A stretch of 64,000 nt of DNA from Bradyrhizobium barranii subsp. apii (GTDB lineage Bacteria > Pseudomonadota > Alphaproteobacteria > Rhizobiales > Xanthobacteraceae): positions 6,322,501-6,386,500 of the forward strand of contig NZ_CP096255.1 of assembly GCF_011516635.5 (NCBI RefSeq), written 5' to 3'. Positions 1 through 7,979 of this stretch are shown here, piece by piece. Below the pieces are notes generated by a model that saw nothing but the letters and a program-made list of their open reading frames with translations, ran no database searches and had not been told where the DNA came from. Position 1 is the first letter of the stretch; the number at the start of each line of letters is the position of its first letter. A program made the position numbers and the translations under genes.

Positions 1-225
1 CATTGGTGGAAACAGAGTGGGCGGCAGCATGCGCCACGGCAATCCGCCGCGCAGCAGATAGAGTACTGCCTCGACGATGTCGCGATAGCTCCATTTCGGG
101 CGCCGCCCGCGCTTGGCCCGCACAGGAAGCAACCTCTCCAGCACGCCCCATTCCGCATCCGTCAAGTCGCTTGGCAAACGCAGCTCCTCTCGGGCAAACT
201 GTGCCCGGGTGATATCAGTCCACAT
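1..225 (-). CDS. IS5-family transposase, N-terminal part
   Basis: The reverse strand from base 225 encodes a protein starting MWTDITRAQF and continuing with LTDAEWGVLERLLP, RGRRPKWSYRDIVEAVLYLL and RGGLPWRMLPP. This is the typical N-terminal region of IS5-family (IS427-like group) transposases, which precedes the DDE catalytic domain. The 75 codons are open to the window edge, so the catalytic residues cannot be seen. The start ATG (complement of 223-225) fits the family's usual start. Whether the element is intact depends on sequence outside the window. Confidence 0.8.
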   Translation of the reverse strand, partial: MWTDITRAQFAREELRLPSDLTDAEWGVLERLLPVRAKRGRRPKWSYRDIVEAVLYLLRGGLPWRMLPPTLFPPM

Positions 226-264
226 TCTCGATCCCTTTGATGCTTCGCAACACCGATGGAATCA
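1..264 (-). mobile_element. IS5-family insertion sequence, one end (cut by window edge)
   Basis: This is the 5' transposase end of an IS5-family element that continues beyond base 1. The right limit near 264 is inferred: transposase homology ends at 225, about 40 bases of non-coding IS end follow, and reading frame of the adjacent monooxygenase begins around 266-300. The terminal inverted repeat and target duplication cannot be verified because the other end is outside the window. Confidence 0.7.
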
Positions 265-265
265 G

Positions 266-1786
266 AACTCGCTGATATCACTCAACTTATTTTTCGGTCG
301 GACACTCAAGGAGGGACGCAAGATCTACCTTGGAGGTCACCTCGTCGATGACGTGACGACCCATCCCGCGTTCCGAAATTCGGCCCAGAGCTTCGCGGGC
401 TTGTTCGATCTCAAATGCGATCCAGAGCATGCTGGTCGCCTGTCCTTCCTGGAAGACGGCCAACGTCACAGCTTCTACTTCAAGCAGCCACGCAGCCGAG
501 AAGATCTCGAGTTTCGCATGGCAGGACACAAAGCCTGGGCCGACGCTAGCTACGGGCTTTTCGGCAGATCGCCCGATCACGTCGGATCGTTCATCACCGG
601 CATGACATGCCGTCCTGAAATATTCGACGTCCCGAACCATGGCTTTCGGCAAAACCTGCTCGATTATTACACCTATATTCGTGACAACGATCTCTATGTC
701 AGCTACGCGACCCACCCTCCGCAGGGAGCGCGCAATTATTCATCCGATGCCGCCCCGTCTTTCTTCAAGTCGCCGGCACTTCATGTATCAGCCACGGACA
801 GCGAGGGGATCACTCTCCACGGAATGAAGACGCTGGCTACAGGCGGCGCCTTCTGTGACGAGATCTGGATCGGAAATCTGACGCCGCTGGCTCCTGATCG
901 CATCAAGGAGGCCGTCACCTGCGCAGTCCCCGCCAATGCAGAGGGATTGTCGCTTTGGTCGCGACGCTCGATGGAGCAGGCAGCCCCGAACGCCTTCGAC
1001 TATCCCCTCTCCTCTCGCTTTGATGAGAGTGACTGCATGCTCGTCTGTGACAATGTGAAGGTTCCCTGGTCGCGCGTCTTTACGATTGGCAACGTCGATC
1101 TCAGCCGCGCGATCTACATGGAAACGGGTGGTCACTACTTCGGCAACCATCAGTCCAACGTCCGCTTCTGGGCCAAACTGCAGTTAATCGTCGGGCTTGC
1201 GAACAAGATTGCAAAATCCGCCGGTGTTCGGGGAATTCCGGCGGTTCAGGAGACGCTCGGACGGCTTGCCGCCATGGAGGCGACCATCGCCGGCCTTATC
1301 GCCGGTCAAATCGCTGATCATGAGTCCGTCGGTGACGGCTACGTCGTCGTCAACAAGCGCTACATGTACGCTGCGCTGAGCTGGTGCCAGGACAATTACG
1401 GACTGATCTGCGCAACCGTCAGGGAGCTGATGGGCGGCGCGATCTTCCAGATGCCGGCCGACATCTCGATTGTCGAAAACGGTCAGATGAACGCTCTTTT
1501 CGAGACATATTGGTCAACTGAGCACGAAAGCGCACTGGATCGGATGAAGCTCTACAAGCTGGCCTGGGATCTGCTGGCCTCGGAGTTCGGCGCCCGGCAC
1601 GTTCAGTACGAGAACTTCTATGCAGGGCCTCCGTTCCTCGTTCGAGCCCATAGCATGAGGCTCGCACCCTGGTCCTCGCTCGACCAGACCGTCGACAAGC
1701 TGATGGCCAGTTACAGCCTCCCATCCGACGCTACATCGACTCGCCCCGTCCCTGGGACACGCGATGCAGTCACGCCTGCCAAATGA
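266..1786 (+). pseudogene. HpaB-family flavin-dependent monooxygenase, 5' end removed by IS
   Basis: The protein belongs to the 4-hydroxyphenylacetate 3-monooxygenase / chlorophenol monooxygenase family (HpaB, PvcC), which hydroxylates phenolic substrates with FADH2 supplied by a separate reductase. Homology starts at TLKEGRKIYLGG and continues with DVTTHPAFRNSAQSFAGLFD, which is close to the N-terminus of normal HpaB proteins, and runs for about 500 residues to a normal-looking C-terminus. Only about 10-15 N-terminal residues and the promoter appear to be lost, replaced in frame by the IS end. The frame stays open upstream through IS sequence to an ATG at 113, so a fusion protein is possible in principle. 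The reductase gene follows 100 bases downstream, which fits a two-component enzyme. The exact substrate cannot be read from the sequence. Confidence 0.82.
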
Positions 1787-1886
1787 TCGCGATGAGCGCG
1801 CCCTTCGCGGTCTCGGGAGAGATCCGAGACCACGAAGCCGGCAAGCCTGTTGAATCCATCGAGGCGACCTCGGAGCAAGCAGAGCC

Positions 1887-2393
1887 ATGAATTTCGACAG
1901 CAGACAATTGCGTGACGCGCTTGGCCACTTCCCAACCGGGGTGATCATCGCGACTGCGAAGACCGACGAGGGCGAGCAAATGGGCATGACAATGAGCTCG
2001 TTTAACTCGGTGTCGTTGGATCCCCCGCTGGTCGTATTCAGCATTCACCTTGGTGCCGCCAGCCTTGCAAAGTGGCGCTCGTGCCGCAGATACGCAATTA
2101 ACGTGCTCAGCGAAAGCCAGGAAGAGCTCTCAAATCGATTTGCGCGGACCAAGAGCAGCAAATGGGATGGCGTCCGTTCAATCAAGGGGCACTTCGACAC
2201 CCCGCTTCTTCCTGGTGTGCTGGTCGCCCTGGAATGCGAGCAATACGCACGACACGATGGCGGCGATCACGAGCTCTTCGTCTCACGGGTTCTTGCAATT
2301 CACAAAGCCCCGGATGAGCTGGGGCGACCTCTCGTATTCGCAAAAGGACGCTATTGGCAGCTCCAATCTGATCAGCCCAACTTGGGCTGCTGA
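1887..2393 (+). CDS. Flavin reductase (HpaC-like) of a two-component monooxygenase
   Basis: This 168-residue protein matches the flavin reductase-like domain family that reduces FMN or FAD with NAD(P)H and hands the reduced flavin to a partner oxygenase. Typical features are the N-terminal LRDALGHFPTGVIIATAK, the segment MGMTMSSFNSVSLDPPLVVF that shapes the flavin pocket, the INVLSESQEELSNRFA helix, and a late GDHELFVSRV motif. The length is normal. Its position directly after an HpaB-family oxygenase indicates that the two act together. The preceding gene has lost its 5' end, so transcription of this gene may now depend on the IS element or on an internal promoter. Confidence 0.85.
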   Translation: MNFDSRQLRDALGHFPTGVIIATAKTDEGEQMGMTMSSFNSVSLDPPLVVFSIHLGAASLAKWRSCRRYAINVLSESQEELSNRFARTKSSKWDGVRSIKGHFDTPLLPGVLVALECEQYARHDGGDHELFVSRVLAIHKAPDELGRPLVFAKGRYWQLQSDQPNLGC

Positions 2394-2397
2394 TCCA

Positions 2398-3042
2398 ATG
2401 TGGCATGCCCTCGTCCTCACTGCCGGCGGCTATGGCACACTCGTGGTTCACGAGCTTGGTCACCTTTACGCGGGCCGCGCGCTTGGCCACAACGCCTTGA
2501 CGGTAACCATTGGATTGGGGCCAGCAATCGCTCGATTTACCGACGCTTGGGGTACGATCTGGACATTCCAGCTTCTACCCGTCCGATCCGCCTGTGGATT
2601 TATCGACGAGCCCATTCCGCAGCCGCGTCTAACCCTCAAAGGCGCAAGACCCCCCAGGGCATTTCGGAGCCTCGGTCTGCGGGAACGCGCCTTTGTCCTG
2701 CTTGGCGGGCCGTTCGCGAATGCGGCACTTGCGTGCGTTCTGATCCTTGCAACCTATATCGAGGACCCGGACTTCACCTTTGTCCGCCTTGCCAACACTG
2801 ACAACGGCATCACTTTTCTGATCGGCTCCCTTTCGGCCGCCATCGCGCTCTTCAATCTCTTGCCGATCCCACCTCTGGATGGCGGCCGCCTGGTCATGCT
2901 CGCGATCGAGGCTCTGACCGGCAACCCTATCGACATCAAGAGTGAGAGGCGATTGTTCAGGTTGGGTGCGATCATATTGTCGGTTGTGACCTTGCTCGGC
3001 GCTCTCCTCTTCTTCGCGCTACCATCGCTCGTTCTCGAATGA
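2398..3042 (+). CDS. M50-family (site-2-protease-like) membrane metallopeptidase
   Basis: The 214-residue protein carries HELGHLYAGRALG near residue 20, the HExxH zinc motif of M50 intramembrane proteases, and a later PIPPLDGGRL segment (around residue 160) with the third zinc ligand Asp. At least three hydrophobic segments are visible, around residues 4-20, 105-125 and 190-212. I chose the ATG at 2398, five bases after the reductase stop, because the zinc motif then lies about 18 residues from the start as in short S2P-like proteins; the frame is open further upstream, but that part overlaps the reductase gene. No PDZ domain is present, so it is unlike RseP and nearer the compact rhomboid-sized M50 proteins. 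Its link to the monooxygenase operon is positional only. Confidence 0.75.
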   Translation: MWHALVLTAGGYGTLVVHELGHLYAGRALGHNALTVTIGLGPAIARFTDAWGTIWTFQLLPVRSACGFIDEPIPQPRLTLKGARPPRAFRSLGLRERAFVLLGGPFANAALACVLILATYIEDPDFTFVRLANTDNGITFLIGSLSAAIALFNLLPIPPLDGGRLVMLAIEALTGNPIDIKSERRLFRLGAIILSVVTLLGALLFFALPSLVLE

Positions 3043-3121
3043 TTAACGATTTGAGCATGGCCGGAGTCGTCACTCTCACCGGTCTGCCCAGCAGCCATCC
3101 AAGACTGCATCGCCATTCGCT

Positions 3122-3388
3122 TCACAAATATTTCGCGATCAGATTGAACTCCTTGAGCATCGCTTTGCCTTTTGCGCTCGCGGTGCTTACCGAGCGTTCA
3201 AAGCTGTGACTGAGATGATCGTGAATGAGCATCTTCTTGGCACTTTCGATTGCTCCTTCGACGGCCTGCAACTGCTGCGCGATTTGAGCGCAGGGACGCT
3301 CCTGTTCGATCATCTCGATGATCGTCTCAAGATGGCCGTTAGCTCGTTTAAGACGGCGCGCAATAGACGCGTGTACGTGATCCGGCAT
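3122..3388 (-). CDS. RcnR/FrmR/CsoR-family metal-sensing repressor
   Basis: This 88-residue all-helical protein is a member of the CsoR/RcnR/FrmR repressor family, small tetramers that release DNA on binding a metal or formaldehyde. The start MPDHVHASIARRLKRANGHL has early histidines, Cys33 lies in the ERPCAQIAQQLQA helix, and His56, His58 and His61 lie in IHDHLSHSFE. Cys plus N-terminal and helix-2 histidines is the ligand pattern of the RcnR/FrmR branch rather than of copper-sensing CsoR, so Ni/Co or formaldehyde sensing is the better guess. The start at 3388 is preceded by a strong AGGAGG ribosome binding site, and twin palindromes lie just upstream, suggesting autoregulation. No intact target exporter or dehydrogenase gene lies next to it. 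Confidence 0.85.
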   Translation of the reverse strand: MPDHVHASIARRLKRANGHLETIIEMIEQERPCAQIAQQLQAVEGAIESAKKMLIHDHLSHSFERSVSTASAKGKAMLKEFNLIAKYL

Positions 3389-3398
3389 CGTTCCTCCT

Positions 3399-3438
3399 AT
3401 CCTCCCCCGGAGGATCATTTCTATCCTGGTGGGAGGAT
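3399..3438. promoter_or_regulatory. Twin CsoR/RcnR-type operator palindromes
   Basis: Bases 3399-3415 read ATCCTCC-CCC-GGAGGAT, a perfect 7-base inverted repeat around a C tract. A second, weaker copy, ATCCT-GGTGGG-AGGAT, lies at 3423-3438 with its centre 24 bases away. Short A/T-ended arms around a G/C tract are typical of operators bound by this repressor family. The first palindrome abuts the AGGAGG site of the repressor gene, so binding would block both transcription and translation start of its own gene. Confidence 0.7.
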
Positions 3439-4231
3439 GGCAACATGTGCTTGACTCCGCCGAATTGCAAGACTATGTCGCTGACCAATGCTGGATGCAT
3501 ACCGCGCCTGGCAGATGACATACAGACGAAGAGCCATGGGCAGTACTCGCTATGGCACACTCCTTCCGCAGGAAGCCGCTGTGCCGCAAATCATAGTCAA
3601 GCGCGACAACGACGCCGGCGTGAGATCTCGCGACCCCAGATAAGTGGTCGCATTCTGCTCACTGACCTGCCGCGTGTTGCGGAGGTGGAGGTGAGCGATG
3701 TTGAAGACATCAGCACGAAAATACTGGCTTGGATTCCGGCGGACGCCGCTGGAATCACAATGTTCTATTGCCGCTAACGACAATTTCTCGCCGGCCAAGG
3801 CCAAGCGAACCACGCAGCGCAACTTGTTACAGCGCGTGCGCATTGTATGTCGCTGGTCACAGACTGCCGATGGATTGACCTGTCGCTGGCAGGTCGACAC
3901 CCCTGCAATGCCGCCACGCGATGATCGAATACCGGCGTGTCAAATCGCGGCGGACCGGTCCGATCGCGCCGGCTTGTGTGCCCAATGGTGATCGAACCAG
4001 CGCAGTCCTTGCAAGATTACGGCGTGTGGCTGGAGTCGCTGTCTTACGACTAGCCAGCCACGCGCTGCGGTTGATCATGACCCTTCATGGTCAGCAGCGG
4101 CTGTCGCGGCAGGGGCTCGCCGCGCTCCTGTCTGGCACACGATCGATTGAGCGGCTCGGCATTTGGCTGGCATTGGGTCGACGACGAAAGCGCTGAACGC
4201 AATGGAATTGGATAAGTCGGGAGTGTCCGCG
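3439..4231. other. Gene-poor stretch between the metal repressor and the porin operon
   Basis: No recognisable gene was found on either strand. One frame from 3445 to 3777 is open for 110 codons, but its first half looks non-coding and only its tail (DLPRVAEVEVSDVEDISTK) looks protein-like, so it may be the relic of an unidentified gene. Such repressors commonly have their target transporter divergently placed here; none is present. The last part must hold the promoter of the porin operon. Confidence 0.5.
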
Positions 4232-6211
4232 ATGAAATATGCGCTCTTCGTTGGAGGTCTTGCGACGGGCCTGGCATCCGCCTGCGCTGTGGCAGGCGAC
4301 CGGCCGTCTCCGGGGTGGGGTGACTTCCGATTGTACCAATGGACCGGCTTCTACGTCGGCGGCCATTTCGGCTATGGCGACGCAAATTTTGGGCCCGGCA
4401 CAAGTCCCCTGCCTGAGCAAGGCGTCGTCCTGCCACATAGCGCGACTGGGCTCACCGGCGGCTATCAGCTCGGCTATAACCGGCAGCTCACCAACCGCGT
4501 CGTTCTCGGCATCGAGGCGGATTCGACCTTCACCAGTCCGTCGGATGCCCCGGCGCTGGCACGCGCGCCGACGCCCTTCCACACCACGATCGACTATGTC
4601 GGCACTGTGCGCGGCCGCATCGGCTATGCCTTCGATCGCCTCCTGCCTTACATCGCGGGCGGCGTCGCATGGGGCCACACGCATATCAACGTCAACGATG
4701 CCGACGGTGTCACACCGCTCTTCCCGGTTGGCCACTACCAGACCGGCTGGACCGCCGGTCTCGGGCTCGAATACGCGGTCAGCGGCAACTGGACCGCAAA
4801 GGCCGAGTATGAATATGTCGACCTGTCGAGCCGGACTTATGATCTGAGTCGCTTTGGCCTCGGCAGCGTCAATGTCGATCCGCGCATTCATCTGTTCAAG
4901 CTCGGCCTGAACTACCAGTTCGGCGACACGCCCTGGATGGCGCCGGTCAACGGCAAGACCGCGCTCCCAGAGTCCAATGACTGGAATGTCCACGCCCAAA
5001 CGACCTTCCTGCCGCAGGGCTATGGGCCGATCCACTCGCCCTATGCGAGCCCGCTCAGCCTTCCCGGCAGCGGCCAGTTTCAGGCCACGTGGACGACCAC
5101 GGCCTTCCTGGGAGCGAAACTCTGGGACGGCGGCGAGTTCTATTTCAATCCCGAGCTGGCACAGGGCTTTGGCCTCAACGGTACGCTCGGCCTTGCCGGC
5201 TTCTCCAACGGCGAGGCTCAGAAGGCCGGCGCCCCGTTTCCGAAAATCCGCGCGCAGCGCTATTACGTCAAGCAGACCTTTGGCCTCGGCGGCGAGCGGG
5301 AGGATGTGCCCGACGCCCCGAACCAGCTTGCGGGCAAGCGTGACATCGACCGCGTCACGCTGATCGTCGGCCGGTTTGCGGTCGGCGATTTCTTCGACGG
5401 AAATTCCTACGCCAAGGACCCGCGCGCCGACTTCATGAATTGGGCGATGTGGTCGTCGGGGGCCTACGACTTCCCCGCCGATTTGCCTGGCTACACCCGC
5501 GGCGCCGTGGTCGAGCTCAACCGCAAGGACTGGGCGGTGCGCGGTGGCCTGTTCCAGGTGCCGTCGGCGCCCAACAGCGACGTGCTTACCTTCAAGACCG
5601 GCGGTGCTGTGGTCGAAGTCGAGGAACGGCACAGCGTTGCCGATCAACCGGGCAAGCTCCGGGTTGGCGCCTTTTACAATAGCGGCAACACCGCCAATTA
5701 CCGCGAGGTTATTGCACTGGCGGCCGCCAACCCCGCGCTCGACATCAACGACATCACCACCGCGGATCAGCGCACCCGGCCGAAATACGGCTTCTACGTT
5801 AATCTCGAACAGCAGATCGTCAACGACGTCGGACTGTTCGCGCGCGCAAGCTGGAATGACGGTCAGAACCAGATCCTGTCGTTCACCGATATCGACCGCA
5901 GCCTTTCCGGCGGACTGTCGATCAAGGGCAGCTTCTGGGGCCGGCCAAACGACACGGTCGGCATCGGCGGCGCCGTCAACGGGCTTTCCGCTGCGCACCG
6001 CGACTTCCTTGCTGCGGGCGGCACCGGTCTTCTGATCGGAGACGGGCAACTCAATTACAGTCCCGAACGGATCTTCGAGACCTACTATTCGTGGAGACTC
6101 AACAATTGGACCGCGCTGACCTTCGACTACCAGTTCATCACAAATCCGGCCTATAACGCCGACCGCGGACCTGTCTCGATTGTCTCGGGCCGCCTGCACG
6201 CCGAATTCTAG
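4232..6211 (+). CDS. Two-part outer-membrane porin: Omp25-like barrel fused to OprB-like carbohydrate porin
   Basis: The 659-residue protein starts with a signal peptide (MKYALFVGGLATGLASACA). Residues about 35-240 form an OmpA-like small barrel of the Omp25/31 type, with QWTGFYVGGHFGYG, alternating strands and a closing strand LFKLGLNYQFG. Residues about 265-659 match the OprB family of carbohydrate-selective porins (TTAFLGAKLWDGGEFYFNPE, RVTLIVGRFAVGDFFDGNSY, aromatic C-terminal strands ending RLHAEF). This double architecture recurs in Bradyrhizobiaceae. I chose the ATG at 4232 because it begins the signal peptide; an in-frame ATG at 4202 is the alternative. It is 16 bases upstream of the permease gene, so it probably supplies substrate to, or forms the outer gate for, that ABC system. 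The substrate is unknown. Confidence 0.85.
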   Translation: MKYALFVGGLATGLASACAVAGDRPSPGWGDFRLYQWTGFYVGGHFGYGDANFGPGTSPLPEQGVVLPHSATGLTGGYQLGYNRQLTNRVVLGIEADSTFTSPSDAPALARAPTPFHTTIDYVGTVRGRIGYAFDRLLPYIAGGVAWGHTHINVNDADGVTPLFPVGHYQTGWTAGLGLEYAVSGNWTAKAEYEYVDLSSRTYDLSRFGLGSVNVDPRIHLFKLGLNYQFGDTPWMAPVNGKTALPESNDWNVHAQTTFLPQGYGPIHSPYASPLSLPGSGQFQATWTTTAFLGAKLWDGGEFYFNPELAQGFGLNGTLGLAGFSNGEAQKAGAPFPKIRAQRYYVKQTFGLGGEREDVPDAPNQLAGKRDIDRVTLIVGRFAVGDFFDGNSYAKDPRADFMNWAMWSSGAYDFPADLPGYTRGAVVELNRKDWAVRGGLFQVPSAPNSDVLTFKTGGAVVEVEERHSVADQPGKLRVGAFYNSGNTANYREVIALAAANPALDINDITTADQRTRPKYGFYVNLEQQIVNDVGLFARASWNDGQNQILSFTDIDRSLSGGLSIKGSFWGRPNDTVGIGGAVNGLSAAHRDFLAAGGTGLLIGDGQLNYSPERIFETYYSWRLNNWTALTFDYQFITNPAYNADRGPVSIVSGRLHAEF

Positions 6212-6227
6212 CCCGGGGGCGGCCGTC

Positions 6228-7964
6228 ATGAAACTCCAGGATTTCCGTAGCGCCGCGATCGGGCAGGCGCTACGTCCCAATGTCTGGGATATCGCCGCGC
6301 TGATCCTAGTGGTCGGCGCCATGGTGCTGATCGTCTATGGCGGCGAACAGACCACGGCGCCGCTGTCGGAGCTCGAACTGACGCCGGTGTCGCTCGACCC
6401 GTCGAAACTGCCGTTTTATGCGCTGCGCACGACGTTGCGGATGCTGCTCGCGATCGTCTGCTCCACCATCTTCACCTTCGCCTATGCGGCGATCGCCGCC
6501 AAGAGCCGGCGCGCCGAGATGGTGATGATCCCGCTGCTCGACATCCTGCAATCGGTGCCGATCCTGGGCTTTCTGACCTTCACGGTCGTGTTCTTCATGA
6601 ACCTGTTTCCCGGCCAGGTGATGGGCGCCGAGCTCGCTTCGGTATTCGCGATCTTCACCAGCCAAGCCTGGAACATGACTTTTAGCATGTACCAGTCGAT
6701 CCGCAACGTGCCGAAGGATCTGGAGGAGGCGACGCAAAGCTTCCATCTCTCCGTCTGGCAGCGCTTCTGGCGCCTGGACGTCCCCTTCGCGATGCCCGGC
6801 CTGATCTGGAACGCGATGATGTCGATGTCGGGCGGCTGGTTCTTCGTGGTGGCCTCCGAAGCAATCACCGTCGGCAACACCACGGTGACGCTGCCGGGCA
6901 TCGGCTCCTATGTGGCGATGGCGATCCAGCAGCAGAACCTCTCCGCAATCTTCTACGCGATCCTGGCGATGCTGTTCGTCATCATCGCCTATGACCAACT
7001 GCTGTTCCGGCCGATCGTCGCCTGGGCCGACAAATTCCGCTTCGAGCAGACCGCCTCGGGCGAAGCGCCGACCTCATGGATGCTCGACCTGTTCCGCCGC
7101 ACCCGTGCGCTGCGCACCCTCACGCGCCCCTTCGCCGCGGTGAACAGGATGGTCTCGAATTTGCGCATCCCGCTGCCGAAGCTGTCTCGTGCGGGAAGCA
7201 ACATGGGGAGCCGCCCGTCGCGCCTCGTCGACGCGCTCTGGATCGCCGTGATCCTCGCCGGCACCGGCTATGCCGCCTGGCTGACCTATCGCTACCTCTC
7301 GGCCAGCCTCGACCTTTCAGACGTCTTCATCGTAATCCGCGACGGGCTGATCACCCTGCTGCGCGTCATCGTGCTGATCAGCATCGCCACGCTGATCTGG
7401 GTACCGATCGGCGTCTGGATCGGGCTTCGCCCGAAGCTGGCCGAGCGCGTGCAGCCGCTGGCGCAGTTCCTGGCGGCCTTCCCTGCCAATCTCGCCTTCC
7501 CCGTCTTCGTCTTCATCATCGTCCACTATGGGTTGAGCGCCAATATCTGGCTGAGCCCGCTGATGATCCTGGGTACGCAGTGGTACATCCTGTTCAACGT
7601 GATCGCGGGCGCAAGCGCGTTCCCGACCGACCTGCGCGAGGCCGCCGGCAGCTTCCACCTCGGCGGATGGCGATGGTGGTTCAAGGTGATCCTGCCCGGC
7701 ATCTTCCCCTACTACATCACCGGCGCGATCACGGCGTCCGGCGGCTCATGGAACGCGTCCATCGTCGCGGAGGTCGCAAGCTGGGGCGAAACGCATTTGC
7801 AGGCCACCGGATTGGGAGCCTATATCGCCATGGCGACGGAGGCCGGCGATTTTCCGCGGGTCGTGCTCGGTATCGCCACGATGTGTATCATGGTGACGCT
7901 GTTCAATCGTCTGCTCTGGCGGCCACTCTATGCCTTCGGCGAGCGCCGCCTGCGTCTCGGCTGA
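6228..7964 (+). CDS. ABC transporter permease with two fused BPD-type domains
   Basis: The 578-residue protein holds two complete membrane permease domains of the nitrate/sulfonate/bicarbonate (SsuC/TauC) class. Each has five to six hydrophobic helices and an EAA coupling loop: EEATQSFHLSVWQRFW near residue 170 and REAAGSFHLGGWRWWFK near residue 475. A hydrophilic linker of about 70 residues joins them. One polypeptide can thus provide both halves of the membrane channel. It lies between the porin gene and the ATPase gene, with 15-base gaps, in one operon. No periplasmic binding protein gene lies in the operon or near it, which is unusual for an importer of this class. Confidence 0.88.
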   Translation: MKLQDFRSAAIGQALRPNVWDIAALILVVGAMVLIVYGGEQTTAPLSELELTPVSLDPSKLPFYALRTTLRMLLAIVCSTIFTFAYAAIAAKSRRAEMVMIPLLDILQSVPILGFLTFTVVFFMNLFPGQVMGAELASVFAIFTSQAWNMTFSMYQSIRNVPKDLEEATQSFHLSVWQRFWRLDVPFAMPGLIWNAMMSMSGGWFFVVASEAITVGNTTVTLPGIGSYVAMAIQQQNLSAIFYAILAMLFVIIAYDQLLFRPIVAWADKFRFEQTASGEAPTSWMLDLFRRTRALRTLTRPFAAVNRMVSNLRIPLPKLSRAGSNMGSRPSRLVDALWIAVILAGTGYAAWLTYRYLSASLDLSDVFIVIRDGLITLLRVIVLISIATLIWVPIGVWIGLRPKLAERVQPLAQFLAAFPANLAFPVFVFIIVHYGLSANIWLSPLMILGTQWYILFNVIAGASAFPTDLREAAGSFHLGGWRWWFKVILPGIFPYYITGAITASGGSWNASIVAEVASWGETHLQATGLGAYIAMATEAGDFPRVVLGIATMCIMVTLFNRLLWRPLYAFGERRLRLG

Positions 7965-7979
7965 TGAGGAGGGAAAATC

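Noticed and set aside
4091..6322. Minus-strand open frame of 743 codons opposite the porin gene
   Set aside because: It is the antisense shadow of a strongly supported porin in GC-rich DNA and has no motif of its own.
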